In this document: positions 1 to 8,572 of the stretch, one piece after another | Numbering within the stretch: position 1 is the first letter of the stretch | How the letters are laid out: each line of letters starts with the position of its first letter | Source of the DNA: Nocardioides daedukensis | GTDB lineage: Bacteria > Actinomycetota > Actinomycetes > Propionibacteriales > Nocardioidaceae | DNA: 64,000 bases | Reading direction: 5' to 3' | Assembly: GCF_013408415.1 (NCBI RefSeq) | Contig: NZ_JACCAA010000001.1 | Coordinates: 2,108,001 to 2,172,000, forward strand | Position numbers and translations under genes: made by a program | Notes under the pieces: model-generated | What the model saw: the letters and a program-made list of their open reading frames with translations, nothing else | The model's database searches: none | Told to the model about the DNA's origin: nothing

Positions 1-61
1 GCACACCTACTCGCTGGCCGACTACGGCCTGACCGAGGACCAGGTGCGCGCGGCCTTCTGA
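1..61 (+). CDS. 3' end of an unidentified coding sequence
   Basis: Reading from base 2, the frame encodes a short tail ending ...LTEDQVRAAF followed by TGA at 59-61. High GC3 agrees with a real gene end. Too little is present to name a family. Confidence 0.5.
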   Translation, partial: HTYSLADYGLTEDQVRAAF

Positions 62-133
62 TCCGTCTGGCCGGGCGCGTACAACAAGGAACACCGATTC
101 CACGCTCCCGTCCACAGGCAGCACGTGATCCCG

Positions 134-162
134 TTGGCAGGGGGTTGCCGGATTCCTAGCGT
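134..162 (+). promoter_or_regulatory. Probable leaderless promoter of the WxG cluster
   Basis: TTGGCA at 134-139 and TAGCGT at 157-162 are separated by 17 bp. The ATG of the next gene begins 7 nt after the -10 hexamer, so transcription would start at or next to the start codon. No Shine-Dalgarno sequence precedes that ATG, which fits a leaderless mRNA. Confidence 0.5.
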
Positions 163-168
163 CTTGCC

Positions 169-453
169 ATGAGTCATTTCGCGATCGAACCCGACACCGT
201 GGCCCCCGTGGCCGACTCGCTGCACACCGTGCGTGCCGACATCGAGGCGGCGTGCACCCTTTCGGCACCCGACACCGGACCGACCACAGAGCTCACCGCC
301 GAAGCCATCGCCAACCTTGCGGTCGCATGTGCCGCGATGGCTGGGGGCCTGGACGGTCTGGGCGACCGGGTCACCGCCGCCATGGCCGCCTATCGCGAGA
401 GCGACGGCGACGTCACCTGGATCGTCGACCAGACCCTGGTCGGACTGTCATGA
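169..453 (+). CDS. Small EsxA/PE-like helical protein, putative type VII secretion substrate or partner
   Basis: A 94-residue protein, about the size of WXG100/ESX proteins. It is Ala-rich and predicted helical, with no cysteine, signal peptide or membrane segment. It lacks a clear central WxG. It overlaps the next gene by 4 bp (ATGA), and that gene does have a WSG motif, so the two may form a secreted pair. Placement in the ESX-like group rests on size, composition and context, not on a diagnostic motif. The ATG sits directly behind a leaderless-type promoter. Confidence 0.6.
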   Translation: MSHFAIEPDTVAPVADSLHTVRADIEAACTLSAPDTGPTTELTAEAIANLAVACAAMAGGLDGLGDRVTAAMAAYRESDGDVTWIVDQTLVGLS

Positions 454-1382
454 GCATCAACACCCGGCTCGACGGCAGCGCCGCGATGTGCCGGGCGGTG
501 GCCGTCGAGCTGCGAGTTCTGCGCGACGAGGTGTCCCACGGGTGCAACGTGCTGGCGCACGCGCGCACCGTTGCGGCGGGGGCGTGGAGCGGTCTTGCCG
601 CGGAGGCCTTCGACACGGAGGCGCGGACCACGGCCGAGCGTGCCGACCAGCTGTTCGGACTCATCGGTGGCCTGGCTGCAGATCTTGATGGCCTCGGCGA
701 TGTGTTCGAGGCGATCGAGGCCGAGATGGCACGCGCTCGCGCGGTGGCCTCGGCAGCCGGGATTCCGATCAACGGGTTCCTGATCGCAGACCACGGCGAG
801 TTCACCGTGTCCGCGGAACAGGAGGCGCCCCTCGACAACGCGCGCGGCATCGTCGAGCGCGCTCGCGCACGGACGGCCGAGGTGCACAGGCAGTGGGAGT
901 CGACGCTGGCACCCGCGATCGCCTACGAATGGGAGCCCGACATCCGCGGCATGCTGCAGGGGATGCCCCAAGTGGCGTCGGGACCCTCCACGCTGCTTCG
1001 CGAAGTGGGGGGCCTGAAGGACGTGCTGACACCGTCGCGCGAACAGGCGGTCTCGCTGGCCCTCCTTCCCGCCAGGCTCCCGAAGCTCCCCGGGGGCATC
1101 CGTTATGCCGGCTTTGTCGGCAATGCGAACATCATTGCCGACGCCGTCGTGAGGCAGTCGGGTCTCGACGCCGGACGCACCGACCTCAATCGCCACGAAC
1201 GGGGGCTGCGAGGTGTGCTGCGCGGCGTGACCAACATCGCCGGTGGCGCCCATGGGGCCGTGAAGGCGGCCAGAAAGACGCCCCTGGATCTGAAGGCCAT
1301 CCTGAAGGGCGAGGTCAGCGGCCGCAAGCAGGGCGACAAGGTGGCCGACAAGGTCATGGAGGTGCTCGATGCCGTCATGTGA
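450..1382 (+). CDS. WXG100/LXG-like protein, putative type VII secretion substrate
   Basis: A 310-residue protein starting in the ATGA overlap with the preceding gene. The first ~110 residues are helical with a W-S-G motif near residue 49 (GAWSGLAAEAF), the hallmark turn of WXG100 hairpins. A long amphipathic helix follows, then a less regular C-terminal region rich in Lys and Gly (around residues 250-310). No transmembrane segment or nuclease/toxin signature was recognised in the C-terminus. It could be a secreted effector with an unknown C-terminal domain or a structural ESX-associated protein. A small DcrB/LpqN-like gene follows immediately. Confidence 0.6.
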   Translation: MSINTRLDGSAAMCRAVAVELRVLRDEVSHGCNVLAHARTVAAGAWSGLAAEAFDTEARTTAERADQLFGLIGGLAADLDGLGDVFEAIEAEMARARAVASAAGIPINGFLIADHGEFTVSAEQEAPLDNARGIVERARARTAEVHRQWESTLAPAIAYEWEPDIRGMLQGMPQVASGPSTLLREVGGLKDVLTPSREQAVSLALLPARLPKLPGGIRYAGFVGNANIIADAVVRQSGLDAGRTDLNRHERGLRGVLRGVTNIAGGAHGAVKAARKTPLDLKAILKGEVSGRKQGDKVADKVMEVLDAVM

Positions 1383-1839
1383 GCCAACCTCGGGCGCGGG
1401 TCGGATGAGGATCACCCTCCCCGAGGGGTGGCTCTATGTGGAGGAGCCGGAGCCCGACGTCATCCTGCGGGCGCAGGCCGCCCACCCCGCAGCGAGTGGG
1501 TTCTCCGCGACCCTGTGCATCCCGGTCGGCGAGGCCACCGCCCAGGACCTCATCGACGAGCAACGCGAGGTCGGTGAGGCGCTGCTGGATTCCTTGGTCC
1601 GCCCGGACCTGGAGGACCTCGACATCCACGACGTGTCCGGTCGTGACGCCGGCTATCTGCGCGTGGCCCACCAGGCCGAGGGGCGTGAGCTGATCACCGA
1701 GTCCTGGTGCTGGGTGATCGACGGCGCGCGGTGGGTGGTCCTCGCAACGGTCGACTGCTCCGACTACGCCGACTATTGCGACCTGATCGAGGACATCGTG
1801 CACTCCTTCGAGCCGCCCGGGCTCGCCATGGCTCGATGA
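1369..1839 (+). CDS. Small DcrB/LpqN-like protein (hypothetical)
   Basis: A protein of 156 residues if started at the ATG at 1369, which has GGAGG at 1358-1362 and overlaps the upstream gene by 14 bp. An alternative ATG at 1405 (MRITLPEGW) gives 144 residues but lacks a good ribosome site. The pattern LPEGW...FSATLCIPVG...W.VIDG.RWVVLATVDCSDY...IVHSFE resembles the DcrB/DUF1795/LpqN fold. Such proteins act as small adaptors or secreted-protein partners in several systems. Next to a WxG gene it may be a chaperone or immunity partner, but this is inference. No signal peptide. Confidence 0.55.
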   Translation: MPSCEPTSGAGRMRITLPEGWLYVEEPEPDVILRAQAAHPAASGFSATLCIPVGEATAQDLIDEQREVGEALLDSLVRPDLEDLDIHDVSGRDAGYLRVAHQAEGRELITESWCWVIDGARWVVLATVDCSDYADYCDLIEDIVHSFEPPGLAMAR

Positions 1840-1863
1840 CCACGGCCGGATGACCGGTGCCGG

Positions 1864-2871
1864 TCAGCGGCTGTCGGGATCTTGGGGTGCGACCAGCACC
1901 GCCCGGTAGGTCGTCGTCGCCTTGGCGGCCTGATCCGTGCAGCTGGCGCGGAGCGACGTGCCCGGTTCGACGAAGACATCGACCGTGGTGGTCGTCGAGC
2001 CGTGGCGGAAGATCACCCGGGTGGCGCCGGTCTCGACGCCGGCATCGGCGTTGGGCACGACCTCCACCAGCGACAGCGCATCCACCTCTTCGACACCACG
2101 GGCGGTCAGCACCGCGATCTCCGCGGCCTGGACGGCAGCGGGATAGGCCGATCGTCCGCGCAGGTGCTCGGCGGCGAGCCGTCCGGAAACGCTCAGCTTG
2201 CCGATCCGGACCGCGGATGCGGGGTCGAGGCGTCCGTAGGAGAGAGCCTCGGGCAGGGTCAGCATGGCTGCGGCGAAGCGGTGACCGCCCAGGTGCGACG
2301 TCTCCCAGGTCTCCTCGGGGTACGCAGCCGCCAGGGCGGCGGCGACCGGCCGGCCGAACTCGGCACAGCACGCGTCGCGACGCCCGTTCGTGCAGACCAG
2401 GAGCAGCCGCCCGGAGTGCTGCTCCAGGCCGGGGCGACGCCCCTCGGCCAGGCCGTCGAGGTCGAGGTCGAGCAGGTCGTCGGCCACGTCGAGCAGGGTG
2501 GTCTCCAGCCACGGCCCGCCCTCCACCCGGGGATCCGCGTTGCCCAGGAAGACGCGGAACGAGGACGGCTGGGGAGCGGTGGCCCGTCCGTGGCGACGGA
2601 TCAGCTGGATGCGTACGCCGGCCTCGGCCGCGGCGTCGGCGAGTCCGCTCCGCACGTGCTCGGGCAGCCGCGACTCGGCCAGGGCCTTGTGCCCCCAGGA
2701 GCCGGGGTGCTCGATCAGGAGGTAGGCGGTGTCGTGGGCAGCGGTCCCGGCCAGCGGCTCGTCGAGGGCTCCGCGGGCACACCGGAACCGCGCGCCGGCC
2801 AGCTCGGCCGGTGTCAGCTCGGCCGGTGTCAGCTCGGCCGGTGTCAGCTCGGCCGGTGTCAGCTCACTCAT
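1864..2871 (-). CDS. Sucrase/ferredoxin-like (Apd1-type) thioredoxin-fold [2Fe-2S] protein
   Basis: A 335-residue protein of the Suc_Fer-like/Apd1 family. The C-T-N-G-R-R-D-A-C-C motif near residue 160 and the HLGGHRF motif near residue 200 match the Cys and His positions that bind a [2Fe-2S] cluster in Apd1-type proteins. The cellular role is probably redox or metal homeostasis, not sucrose cleavage. The N-terminus has four tandem ELTPA pentapeptides encoded by a perfect 15-bp repeat and is probably flexible. The ATG at 2871 overlaps the stop of the upstream SGNH gene by 8 bp, so translation is coupled. Confidence 0.85.
   Translation of the reverse strand: MSELTPAELTPAELTPAELTPAELAGARFRCARGALDEPLAGTAAHDTAYLLIEHPGSWGHKALAESRLPEHVRSGLADAAAEAGVRIQLIRRHGRATAPQPSSFRVFLGNADPRVEGGPWLETTLLDVADDLLDLDLDGLAEGRRPGLEQHSGRLLLVCTNGRRDACCAEFGRPVAAALAAAYPEETWETSHLGGHRFAAAMLTLPEALSYGRLDPASAVRIGKLSVSGRLAAEHLRGRSAYPAAVQAAEIAVLTARGVEEVDALSLVEVVPNADAGVETGATRVIFRHGSTTTTVDVFVEPGTSLRASCTDQAAKATTTYRAVLVAPQDPDSR
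2801..2860 (-). repeat. Four perfect 15-bp tandem repeats in the 5' end of the Apd1-like gene
   Basis: The unit AGCTCGGCCGGTGTC (plus strand) occurs four times without mismatch and encodes ELTPA repeats. The unit is a multiple of three, so copy-number changes would keep the frame. Confidence 0.9.
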
Positions 2872-3517
2872 GGACGCCCTCGACACCGACCACACTCAGC
2901 CACTGCTTGGCGATCAGGTCGTGCCCGGCCGTGGCGGGGTGCACGCCGTCGATGACCAGCTCGGCGGGGTCCCGTTCTTGTGCAGCAGTCGTGAAGGCAT
3001 CGTGCAGCGGCACGAACAGCGCGTCGTACTCATCAGCCAGCCGGCGGACGATGCGCATCTTCTCCTCGAGGTCCGCAAGCATCCGCACCTGGCCGTCGTC
3101 GACCGGGACCAGGAACGGCTCGAGCAGGACCAGGCGGTTGATCCCAGCTGCGCGCGTCCGGTCGAGGATCTCGCGATATCCCGCCTCATAGGCCTCGTGG
3201 GTGGTGCCAGCGGTGCCCCCTCCCGAGAGTCGGGCGAGTCCGTTGACCAGCCGGCGACCGAGCCCGCCGAAATGGGCATGCCAGGTGTCGTTGATGCCGA
3301 TCATCACCGAGAGCAGGTCGGGGCGGTGCGCGAGCACGTCGCGCTGCCACCGCTCCTGGAGGTCAGGCACCTTGTGACCGTTGAGGCCGGTGTTGAGCAC
3401 CTCATGACCGGGCAGGGCCTCGGCGACGCGGGCGACGTACCCGTCCCCGAGGTCGCTCGGGTCACCCGGGTCGCGGAGAGCGGCGGTGATCGAGTCGCCG
3501 GTGAGCAGGATCTTCAC
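2864..3517 (-). CDS. SGNH/GDSL-family lipase/esterase
   Basis: A 217-residue hydrolase. Block I is KILLTGDSIT (nucleophile Ser near residue 8), block III is GINDTW, and the Asp-x-x-His of block V is DGVHPATAGH. No signal peptide, so it is probably cytoplasmic; the ester substrate is unknown. The GTG at 3517 places the GDS block at the very N-terminus as usual for the family; a GTG at 3538 would add seven residues. Its stop overlaps the start of the Apd1-like gene. Confidence 0.85.
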   Translation of the reverse strand: MKILLTGDSITAALRDPGDPSDLGDGYVARVAEALPGHEVLNTGLNGHKVPDLQERWQRDVLAHRPDLLSVMIGINDTWHAHFGGLGRRLVNGLARLSGGGTAGTTHEAYEAGYREILDRTRAAGINRLVLLEPFLVPVDDGQVRMLADLEEKMRIVRRLADEYDALFVPLHDAFTTAAQERDPAELVIDGVHPATAGHDLIAKQWLSVVGVEGVHE

Positions 3518-3555
3518 CCCGCCGACCCTACGCGGCACCGCACGACGCCGTCCGG

Positions 3556-6552
3556 TCAGTCGACCAACCCGTCACGCCGGGCAATTGCCGCAGCCTCGGT
3601 CCTGCTCGATGCGTCCAACTTTCCCAGCATGTTGGAGACATGGACACTGACCGTCTTCGTCGAGATGAAGAGCTGCTTGCCGATGGCGCCGTTGGTCCGG
3701 CCCTGCGCGACCAGGGCAAGCACCTCGAGCTCGCGTGGGGTGAGCGCGGCGGCAGCGGATGTCTCGACGCGGACGGGCGCGTTGCCCAAGGAGCCGAGCA
3801 CGTCGAGCAGCGGCGCGGCGCCCAGCTCCTCGGCGGCGCGCCGGGCCAGGTCCCCGACCGGGCGGGCCTCCTGCAGCTGGCCGGCTGCCCGGAGCACCGC
3901 GGCCAGGTGGGCCCGGCACCAGGCCAGCTCATGGACATGACCGAACTCCTCGAAGAGGGTGACTGTCTCGGTCCAGGCGGTGATCAGGCTGGACAGGTCA
4001 GGGGCCTCGACGCCGGCCAGCCAGCGCAGGCGCAGCATCTCGGCGTCCAACCGCGCCGCCCAGGCCCATCCCTCGGGACCCCAATAGACACCGGACTCGA
4101 CCTGACCGTGGTGGATCCGGTGCCCGACCTCGACGAGTCGCTCGGCCGCGGCGACCAGACGGATCCGCTCCTCCTGGCTCGCTGAACCGGCGGCGTTGGC
4201 GAACGCCGAGACGGTGACCGCACTGAGCCGCAACCGCGCCTGGAAGTTGTCGGGCCAGCTCGGGGTGAGCGTGTCGATCACCAGGTCATGGACAGCGAGC
4301 GCCTGGTCGGGCTTGGCGCTGCGGCCGAACGCCTCGATCTCCACCGGTGCCGACAAGATGGCCAGCACGCCGTCGTCGGACCAGTGCTTGCGCAGTCGCT
4401 TCAGCTGGCGACCGACGGAGTTTCCCCGACCGGACTCGACGGCGAGCCGCAACGAGAGCAGCACCGCCTCGGCCAGCGGCGGCGGTGACTGGCCGCCCAT
4501 CTCGGTCAGGGACAGGACCGTCTCCCACTTCCCGGCCCAATAGGCGATCTGGGCGTGGTGCAGCCGCGCGTCGAAGGCATAGGGCGCCCACTGCATGCCC
4601 ACCGCGCGCGCCCGCTCGGTGGCTCGGGCGAACGCCTCGCAGGCCTGGGTGAACTCGGCGCGGTCCTGATAGGCGCGTCCCAGGAAGTAGAGCGCACGCA
4701 GCTCTGCGCCGACGGCACCGGTCTGGGCGGCGCGGGCCACCGCCTCCTCCAGGGCTGCGGAGAACTCCTCGATCGGGCGGCCCTTGTCCAGCCCGACCAG
4801 CGTGGTGGTCACCTCGGAGGCGGTCTTGGGCAGGCCGTGGGTCTCGGTCAGGGCCAGGGCCTCCATCGCCGCCTCACGGGCGCGTTCCTTGTCGCTGTGC
4901 GCCACCACGCGGGCATAGAGGGCGAGCATCTTGGCCCGCTCCCGGGTCGGTTCGGACGGGATCAACCCGAAACCGGTCTCGGCATGCCCCTGCGGGTCGG
5001 AGTCGATGTCGAAGAGGCTCCCGACGTAGGCCGCGACCAGGTGGAGCATCGCGGCGGCTCCGGGGTCCTCGTCCGCCGGAAGTGTGGCCAGGTGCCGTTC
5101 GAGCAGGGCCAGCGAGCGCAGCGGCTCGCCGCGCGCCAGGAGGGCATCGCTGGTCTTGATCACGAGGTCGGTCACCGCGACGCCCTCGGCCAGCTTGGGC
5201 TCGGCGACCAGCTCGAGGGCGTGCTCGTAGTGGATGGCGGCCTCGTCCGGGCCGCCCACGGCCATTGCCTCGTCACCCGCGTCGATGCTGGCCCTCAGCG
5301 CCGTCGGCAGGTCCATCGCGGCGCGGGCATGGCGAGCGAGCTCGGCCGCGGTGCCGCGCGCTCGGCCTTCACGAAGGGCGGCGGCATAGGCGGCGTGGAG
5401 CCGCACCCGCTCGCCGGGCAACAGGTCGTCGTGGACCGCCTCGGCGAGCAGCGCGTGCCGGAAGGCATAGGAGTCGCCGCTCTCGGTGATCAACACGTGG
5501 TTGTCGACGGCCGAGCGGAGTGCCGCGTCGAGCTCGCTCTCGGGCACCCCGCTGGCCTCGGCGAGCAGCTCGTGGGAGACGCGGCGGCCGGCGGCGGAGA
5601 TCGCGCGTACGACTTGGCGGGCGGCCTCGTCGAGCCCGTCAAGGCGGACCAGGAGCAGGTCGGCCAGGTCCTCGGGGACCTGCGAGGCCCAGGTGGCCCC
5701 GACCAGCTCCTCCACGAAGAAGGCGTTGCCCTCGGCCCGGTCGATGATGTCGGCGAGCCCGGCCTCGGTGATCTCGTCGGGGTGGAGGGCGCGGATCATC
5801 TCCCGGACCGCGGCGGGCGCGAGTGGCGGCAGCTGGAGGCGTTCGACTCCGCGGACGCGGGACCACTCGGCGACCTGGCGGCGCAACGGGTGCCGGCGGT
5901 GCAGGTCCTCGCCGCGATAGCTGAGCACGCCTGCCACGCGATTGGTGAATGGCCTCGAGATCAGGAAGCTGATCAAGTCACGGGTGGACTGGTCGGCCCA
6001 GTGCACGTCCTCGATGACGAGCAGGAGCGGCGCCTTCACGGCGGCCGACTCGAGGAGTGCGACGACAGCCTCGAAGATGTGCTGGCGATCCACCGTGCCC
6101 TCACCGGAGTCGCCGCTGATCATCCGGCGGCCGGGCTGGAGTCGCGCCAGGCCGGGATGCACCGCGGCGACGTCGTCCACGACACCGGGTAGGTCGGCGG
6201 CCAGGCGCCCCATCACTTCGGAGAACGGCAGATAGGGAAGCGCACTGTCCCCGAAGTCGAGGCAGTGCCCGGCGACCACCTGCCAGCCCTCGGCGAAGGC
6301 GATGTCGCGCAACTCGGTCAGCAGACGGGTCTTGCCGACCCCGGCGTCACCGGAGAGGAGCACGACGTCCGGCTGTCCCACGGGTCGGGACAGGTCGGCG
6401 CCGCGGATGGCCAGGAGCTCGGCGAGTTCGGCGAGCTCCGCCTCGCGCCCGACGAGCCTGTGTTGGAGTCCGGATGTCGCCACGTCACCCATGATGCCGG
6501 GTGGAGGGAGGTTGACGCTCGTGGATATCTCCTGGATTGCCGTTGCGTTCAC
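3556..6552 (-). CDS. LAL-type LuxR-family transcriptional regulator with AAA/STAND ATPase
   Basis: A 998-residue protein with the LAL layout. An N-terminal STAND/AAA ATPase carries Walker A GDAGVGKT at about 68-75 and Walker B LLLVIEDVHWAD at about 176-187. A long helical TPR-like middle follows, and a LuxR/GerE helix-turn-helix occupies the last ~65 residues (LTPRELEVLALVAQGRTNGAIG...VSVHVSNMLGKL). Such proteins are ligand-gated activators of secondary-metabolism or sugar genes; the ligand and target here are unknown. The GTG start at 6552 lies 15 bp behind the stop of a small basic-protein gene, so the two probably share a transcript. No biosynthetic cluster is nearby. Confidence 0.9.
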   Translation of the reverse strand: MNATAIQEISTSVNLPPPGIMGDVATSGLQHRLVGREAELAELAELLAIRGADLSRPVGQPDVVLLSGDAGVGKTRLLTELRDIAFAEGWQVVAGHCLDFGDSALPYLPFSEVMGRLAADLPGVVDDVAAVHPGLARLQPGRRMISGDSGEGTVDRQHIFEAVVALLESAAVKAPLLLVIEDVHWADQSTRDLISFLISRPFTNRVAGVLSYRGEDLHRRHPLRRQVAEWSRVRGVERLQLPPLAPAAVREMIRALHPDEITEAGLADIIDRAEGNAFFVEELVGATWASQVPEDLADLLLVRLDGLDEAARQVVRAISAAGRRVSHELLAEASGVPESELDAALRSAVDNHVLITESGDSYAFRHALLAEAVHDDLLPGERVRLHAAYAAALREGRARGTAAELARHARAAMDLPTALRASIDAGDEAMAVGGPDEAAIHYEHALELVAEPKLAEGVAVTDLVIKTSDALLARGEPLRSLALLERHLATLPADEDPGAAAMLHLVAAYVGSLFDIDSDPQGHAETGFGLIPSEPTRERAKMLALYARVVAHSDKERAREAAMEALALTETHGLPKTASEVTTTLVGLDKGRPIEEFSAALEEAVARAAQTGAVGAELRALYFLGRAYQDRAEFTQACEAFARATERARAVGMQWAPYAFDARLHHAQIAYWAGKWETVLSLTEMGGQSPPPLAEAVLLSLRLAVESGRGNSVGRQLKRLRKHWSDDGVLAILSAPVEIEAFGRSAKPDQALAVHDLVIDTLTPSWPDNFQARLRLSAVTVSAFANAAGSASQEERIRLVAAAERLVEVGHRIHHGQVESGVYWGPEGWAWAARLDAEMLRLRWLAGVEAPDLSSLITAWTETVTLFEEFGHVHELAWCRAHLAAVLRAAGQLQEARPVGDLARRAAEELGAAPLLDVLGSLGNAPVRVETSAAAALTPRELEVLALVAQGRTNGAIGKQLFISTKTVSVHVSNMLGKLDASSRTEAAAIARRDGLVD

Positions 6553-6567
6553 TCGTCCTGTCCGGTC

Positions 6568-6717
6568 TCAGGCGACGTCGTCGTCGTGGAGCGGACGACG
6601 TACGGACGGGAGGTCCGGAAGCCTGTGCCGCTTGCGGCGGACCGGCTTCCACTCGTCCCTGACCCGGGACTGGCGGTAGGCGAGCTCCGCGTCGGTGAAG
6701 TAGTTTCCGCTGTTCAT
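6568..6717 (-). CDS. Small basic protein of unknown function (49 aa)
   Basis: A 49-residue protein beginning MNSGNYFTDAELAYRQSRVRD, with an Arg/Lys-rich middle and an acidic DDD near the C-terminus. AGGAG (within TGAGGAG) lies 6-7 nt before the ATG, a strong ribosome site, and the frame runs into the start of the LuxR-type gene with a 15-bp gap. No domain is recognised. A second protein of similar size and composition is at 40.5 kb. Confidence 0.6.
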   Translation of the reverse strand: MNSGNYFTDAELAYRQSRVRDEWKPVRRKRHRLPDLPSVRRPLHDDDVA

Positions 6718-6871
6718 GGTGGTGCTCCTCAGGATTCGATTCGATGACCCGACAGTGCGCCCCTGAGGTAGTCGCGCACATGGGGAGAGTGACCTAGGTC
6801 GAGGTCTGAGTGCCTCAGATTGAGTACGTCGACTCATGACCGCGCGTGCGGTGCTGGGAGAGTCTGGGGTC

Positions 6872-7804
6872 ATGAAGCCCACCGCCTTCCTCGTCTCGCT
6901 TGCCGCGCTGTCCGTCCCGTTGCTTGCGGCGTGCGCCAACCCCAGCCACAAGGACGACGCCGAGGACCTGCGCGACACGTTGTCCCGGCTGCCGGGCGTC
7001 TCGGAGGTGACTCTCGACTACACCGAACCGTTGACCCTGGACTCCGGCAAGCTCGCACTCCGGGTCACCATGACCGCCGATGCCGAGCCGGATGCGATCG
7101 CCGACGTCGTCCTCACGACGTACGACGCCTTCGCCGACGTGCACCACGGCGAGGAGGGCGACCTGGACGTCCTGGTCGGCGACGACACCATCCACCTGCG
7201 CAGCTTCGAGCCGGACGCGAAGGGGGAGGCTGTCCGGAACGCCACCGCGAATGCGATTCCCGTCCTCGGCAGCGGGGCGGTGCTCGCTGACATCAACACC
7301 CAGGACGTCTCCAAGAAGCCGCACGTGTTCACCGCCTACACCGTCGAGGTCGAGGAGCCCGGTCGGGACAGCGTGCTGCAGAAGCTGGCCGATCTCGAAG
7401 AGGCCCACGTGGACATCCCCGACGCCAGCTGGCGGGTGCAGGCCGGCGGCGAGACCGGTTGGCTGATCAGCGCCGAGGAGGGTTTCCCCGGCCCCGCTGA
7501 GCTCGCTCTGTTCGACGAGCTCAGCGAAGACCTGCCCGAGGGCAGCGCGATCGGTCTGTACGACGACTACGCGACGGTTCAGCTGCCCACCGGCATCCCG
7601 AGCGACCAGGTGTCGGCGATGGTCGATCGACACCTGCAACTGCTCGGCGGAGCCGAGGAGGCGTTCTACATGGTCCAGGACGACGACACGCTGTTCGCGT
7701 CGATCACCGACGGGGAGTGCCTCTTCGACACCGGCATCGTGGGTGCGCGACTGGAACGGGAGCACGAGGCGAGTTGCTCGAAGATCGCCCATCCCGAGGA
7801 GTGA
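6872..7804 (+). CDS. Lipoprotein of unknown function
   Basis: A 310-residue protein with a lipoprotein signal (MKPTAFLVSLAALSVPLLAAC); the lipobox is LAAC with Cys at residue 21, so it should be anchored outside the membrane. The mature part is acidic, with alternating strand/helix segments and repeated phrases such as GVSEVTLDYTEPLTL and LADLEEAHVDIPDASW, suggesting duplicated BON- or ferredoxin-like folds. No family is firmly recognised. GGGAG lies about 10 nt before the ATG. Confidence 0.75.
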   Translation: MKPTAFLVSLAALSVPLLAACANPSHKDDAEDLRDTLSRLPGVSEVTLDYTEPLTLDSGKLALRVTMTADAEPDAIADVVLTTYDAFADVHHGEEGDLDVLVGDDTIHLRSFEPDAKGEAVRNATANAIPVLGSGAVLADINTQDVSKKPHVFTAYTVEVEEPGRDSVLQKLADLEEAHVDIPDASWRVQAGGETGWLISAEEGFPGPAELALFDELSEDLPEGSAIGLYDDYATVQLPTGIPSDQVSAMVDRHLQLLGGAEEAFYMVQDDDTLFASITDGECLFDTGIVGARLEREHEASCSKIAHPEE

Positions 7805-7880
7805 CGGGCCTGGTCATTCCCTCAGGTCCGCGGTTGCGAGCCCAGGGAGGTTCCCGGCGAATTTGCGAATTTTTTTGGTT

Positions 7881-7894
7881 CCGCTGCGCAGCGG
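7881..7894. promoter_or_regulatory. 14-bp perfect palindrome upstream of the camelysin-like gene
   Basis: CCGCTGCGCAGCGG is perfectly self-complementary and follows an unusual AT-rich patch with a run of seven or more T near 7870. It lies about 60 bp before the ATG at 7955. Either an operator or an mRNA hairpin is possible; no binding protein is identified. Confidence 0.3.
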
Positions 7895-7954
7895 TCCCAC
7901 GGCACCTACCTTTGGTGACGCAAATCATAAGAACCATTCGGGAGCACACACATC

Positions 7955-8572
7955 ATGGAGAAGCCCTCCAAGCGCACGCAGAAGTTCCTGGCGGCCGCGA
8001 CCACACCCATTGCCATCGTCGCCGCGGGCGCCCTCGTCTATCAGGCGTCGTACGCCGCATTCACAGGCCAGACCCGAAACTCGGGCAACGAATGGTCCAC
8101 CGGATCGGTCAACCTCACCGACGACGACTCGGGAGCAGCTCGGTTCCAGGTTGCCAACATGCTGCCCGCCCAGACCGACACGAAGTGCATCAAGGTGACC
8201 GCGGACGCCTCGGTGCCGAGCACCGTCAAGGGGTATGCCGTCAACCCGGTCACCTCCGTACAGGGTCTCGAGAACCGGGTCAAGATCAGCATCTCTTCCG
8301 GCGACGGCGGCTCTTTCGCCAACTGTGCGGGTTTCGTCGCTGACGGTCCTGCCCTGGTCACCAACGCCTCCCTGGCCCAACTCGCCCTGGCGAACACCTA
8401 TGAGGCCGGGATCGGCGGCTGGAAGGTCAGCGGTGGCGGAGCGGAGTCCAAGACCTACCAGATCACCTGGAAGTTCGACACCACCGGAATGACGCAGCAG
8501 CAGATCGACCAGCTGCAGGGCGCCAAGACCGGCATCGACATCCAATGGGAGATGCGCACCGACGAGTCATGA
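7955..8572 (+). CDS. TasA/CalY (camelysin)-like secreted protein with SipW-type signal peptide
   Basis: A 205-residue protein. A basic N-terminus (MEKPSKRTQKF) precedes a hydrophobic stretch (residues ~12-30) and the pattern SYAAFTGQTRNSGNEWSTGSVNL, typical of SipW-dependent signal peptides in camelysin/TasA-like surface proteins. Cleavage is expected before or near AAF. The mature domain is Gly/Ser/Thr-rich with two Cys (KCIKV and FANCAGF) that may pair. The next gene is a SipW-type peptidase overlapping by 4 bp, which supports an enzyme-substrate pair. The mature protein may form surface fibres, by analogy only. Confidence 0.8.
   Translation: MEKPSKRTQKFLAAATTPIAIVAAGALVYQASYAAFTGQTRNSGNEWSTGSVNLTDDDSGAARFQVANMLPAQTDTKCIKVTADASVPSTVKGYAVNPVTSVQGLENRVKISISSGDGGSFANCAGFVADGPALVTNASLAQLALANTYEAGIGGWKVSGGGAESKTYQITWKFDTTGMTQQQIDQLQGAKTGIDIQWEMRTDES

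Noticed and set aside
1864-2871. Sucrose-cleaving enzyme suggested by the family name sucrase/ferredoxin-like
   Set aside because: The motifs are those of [2Fe-2S] Apd1-type thioredoxin-fold proteins; no glycoside hydrolase features are seen.
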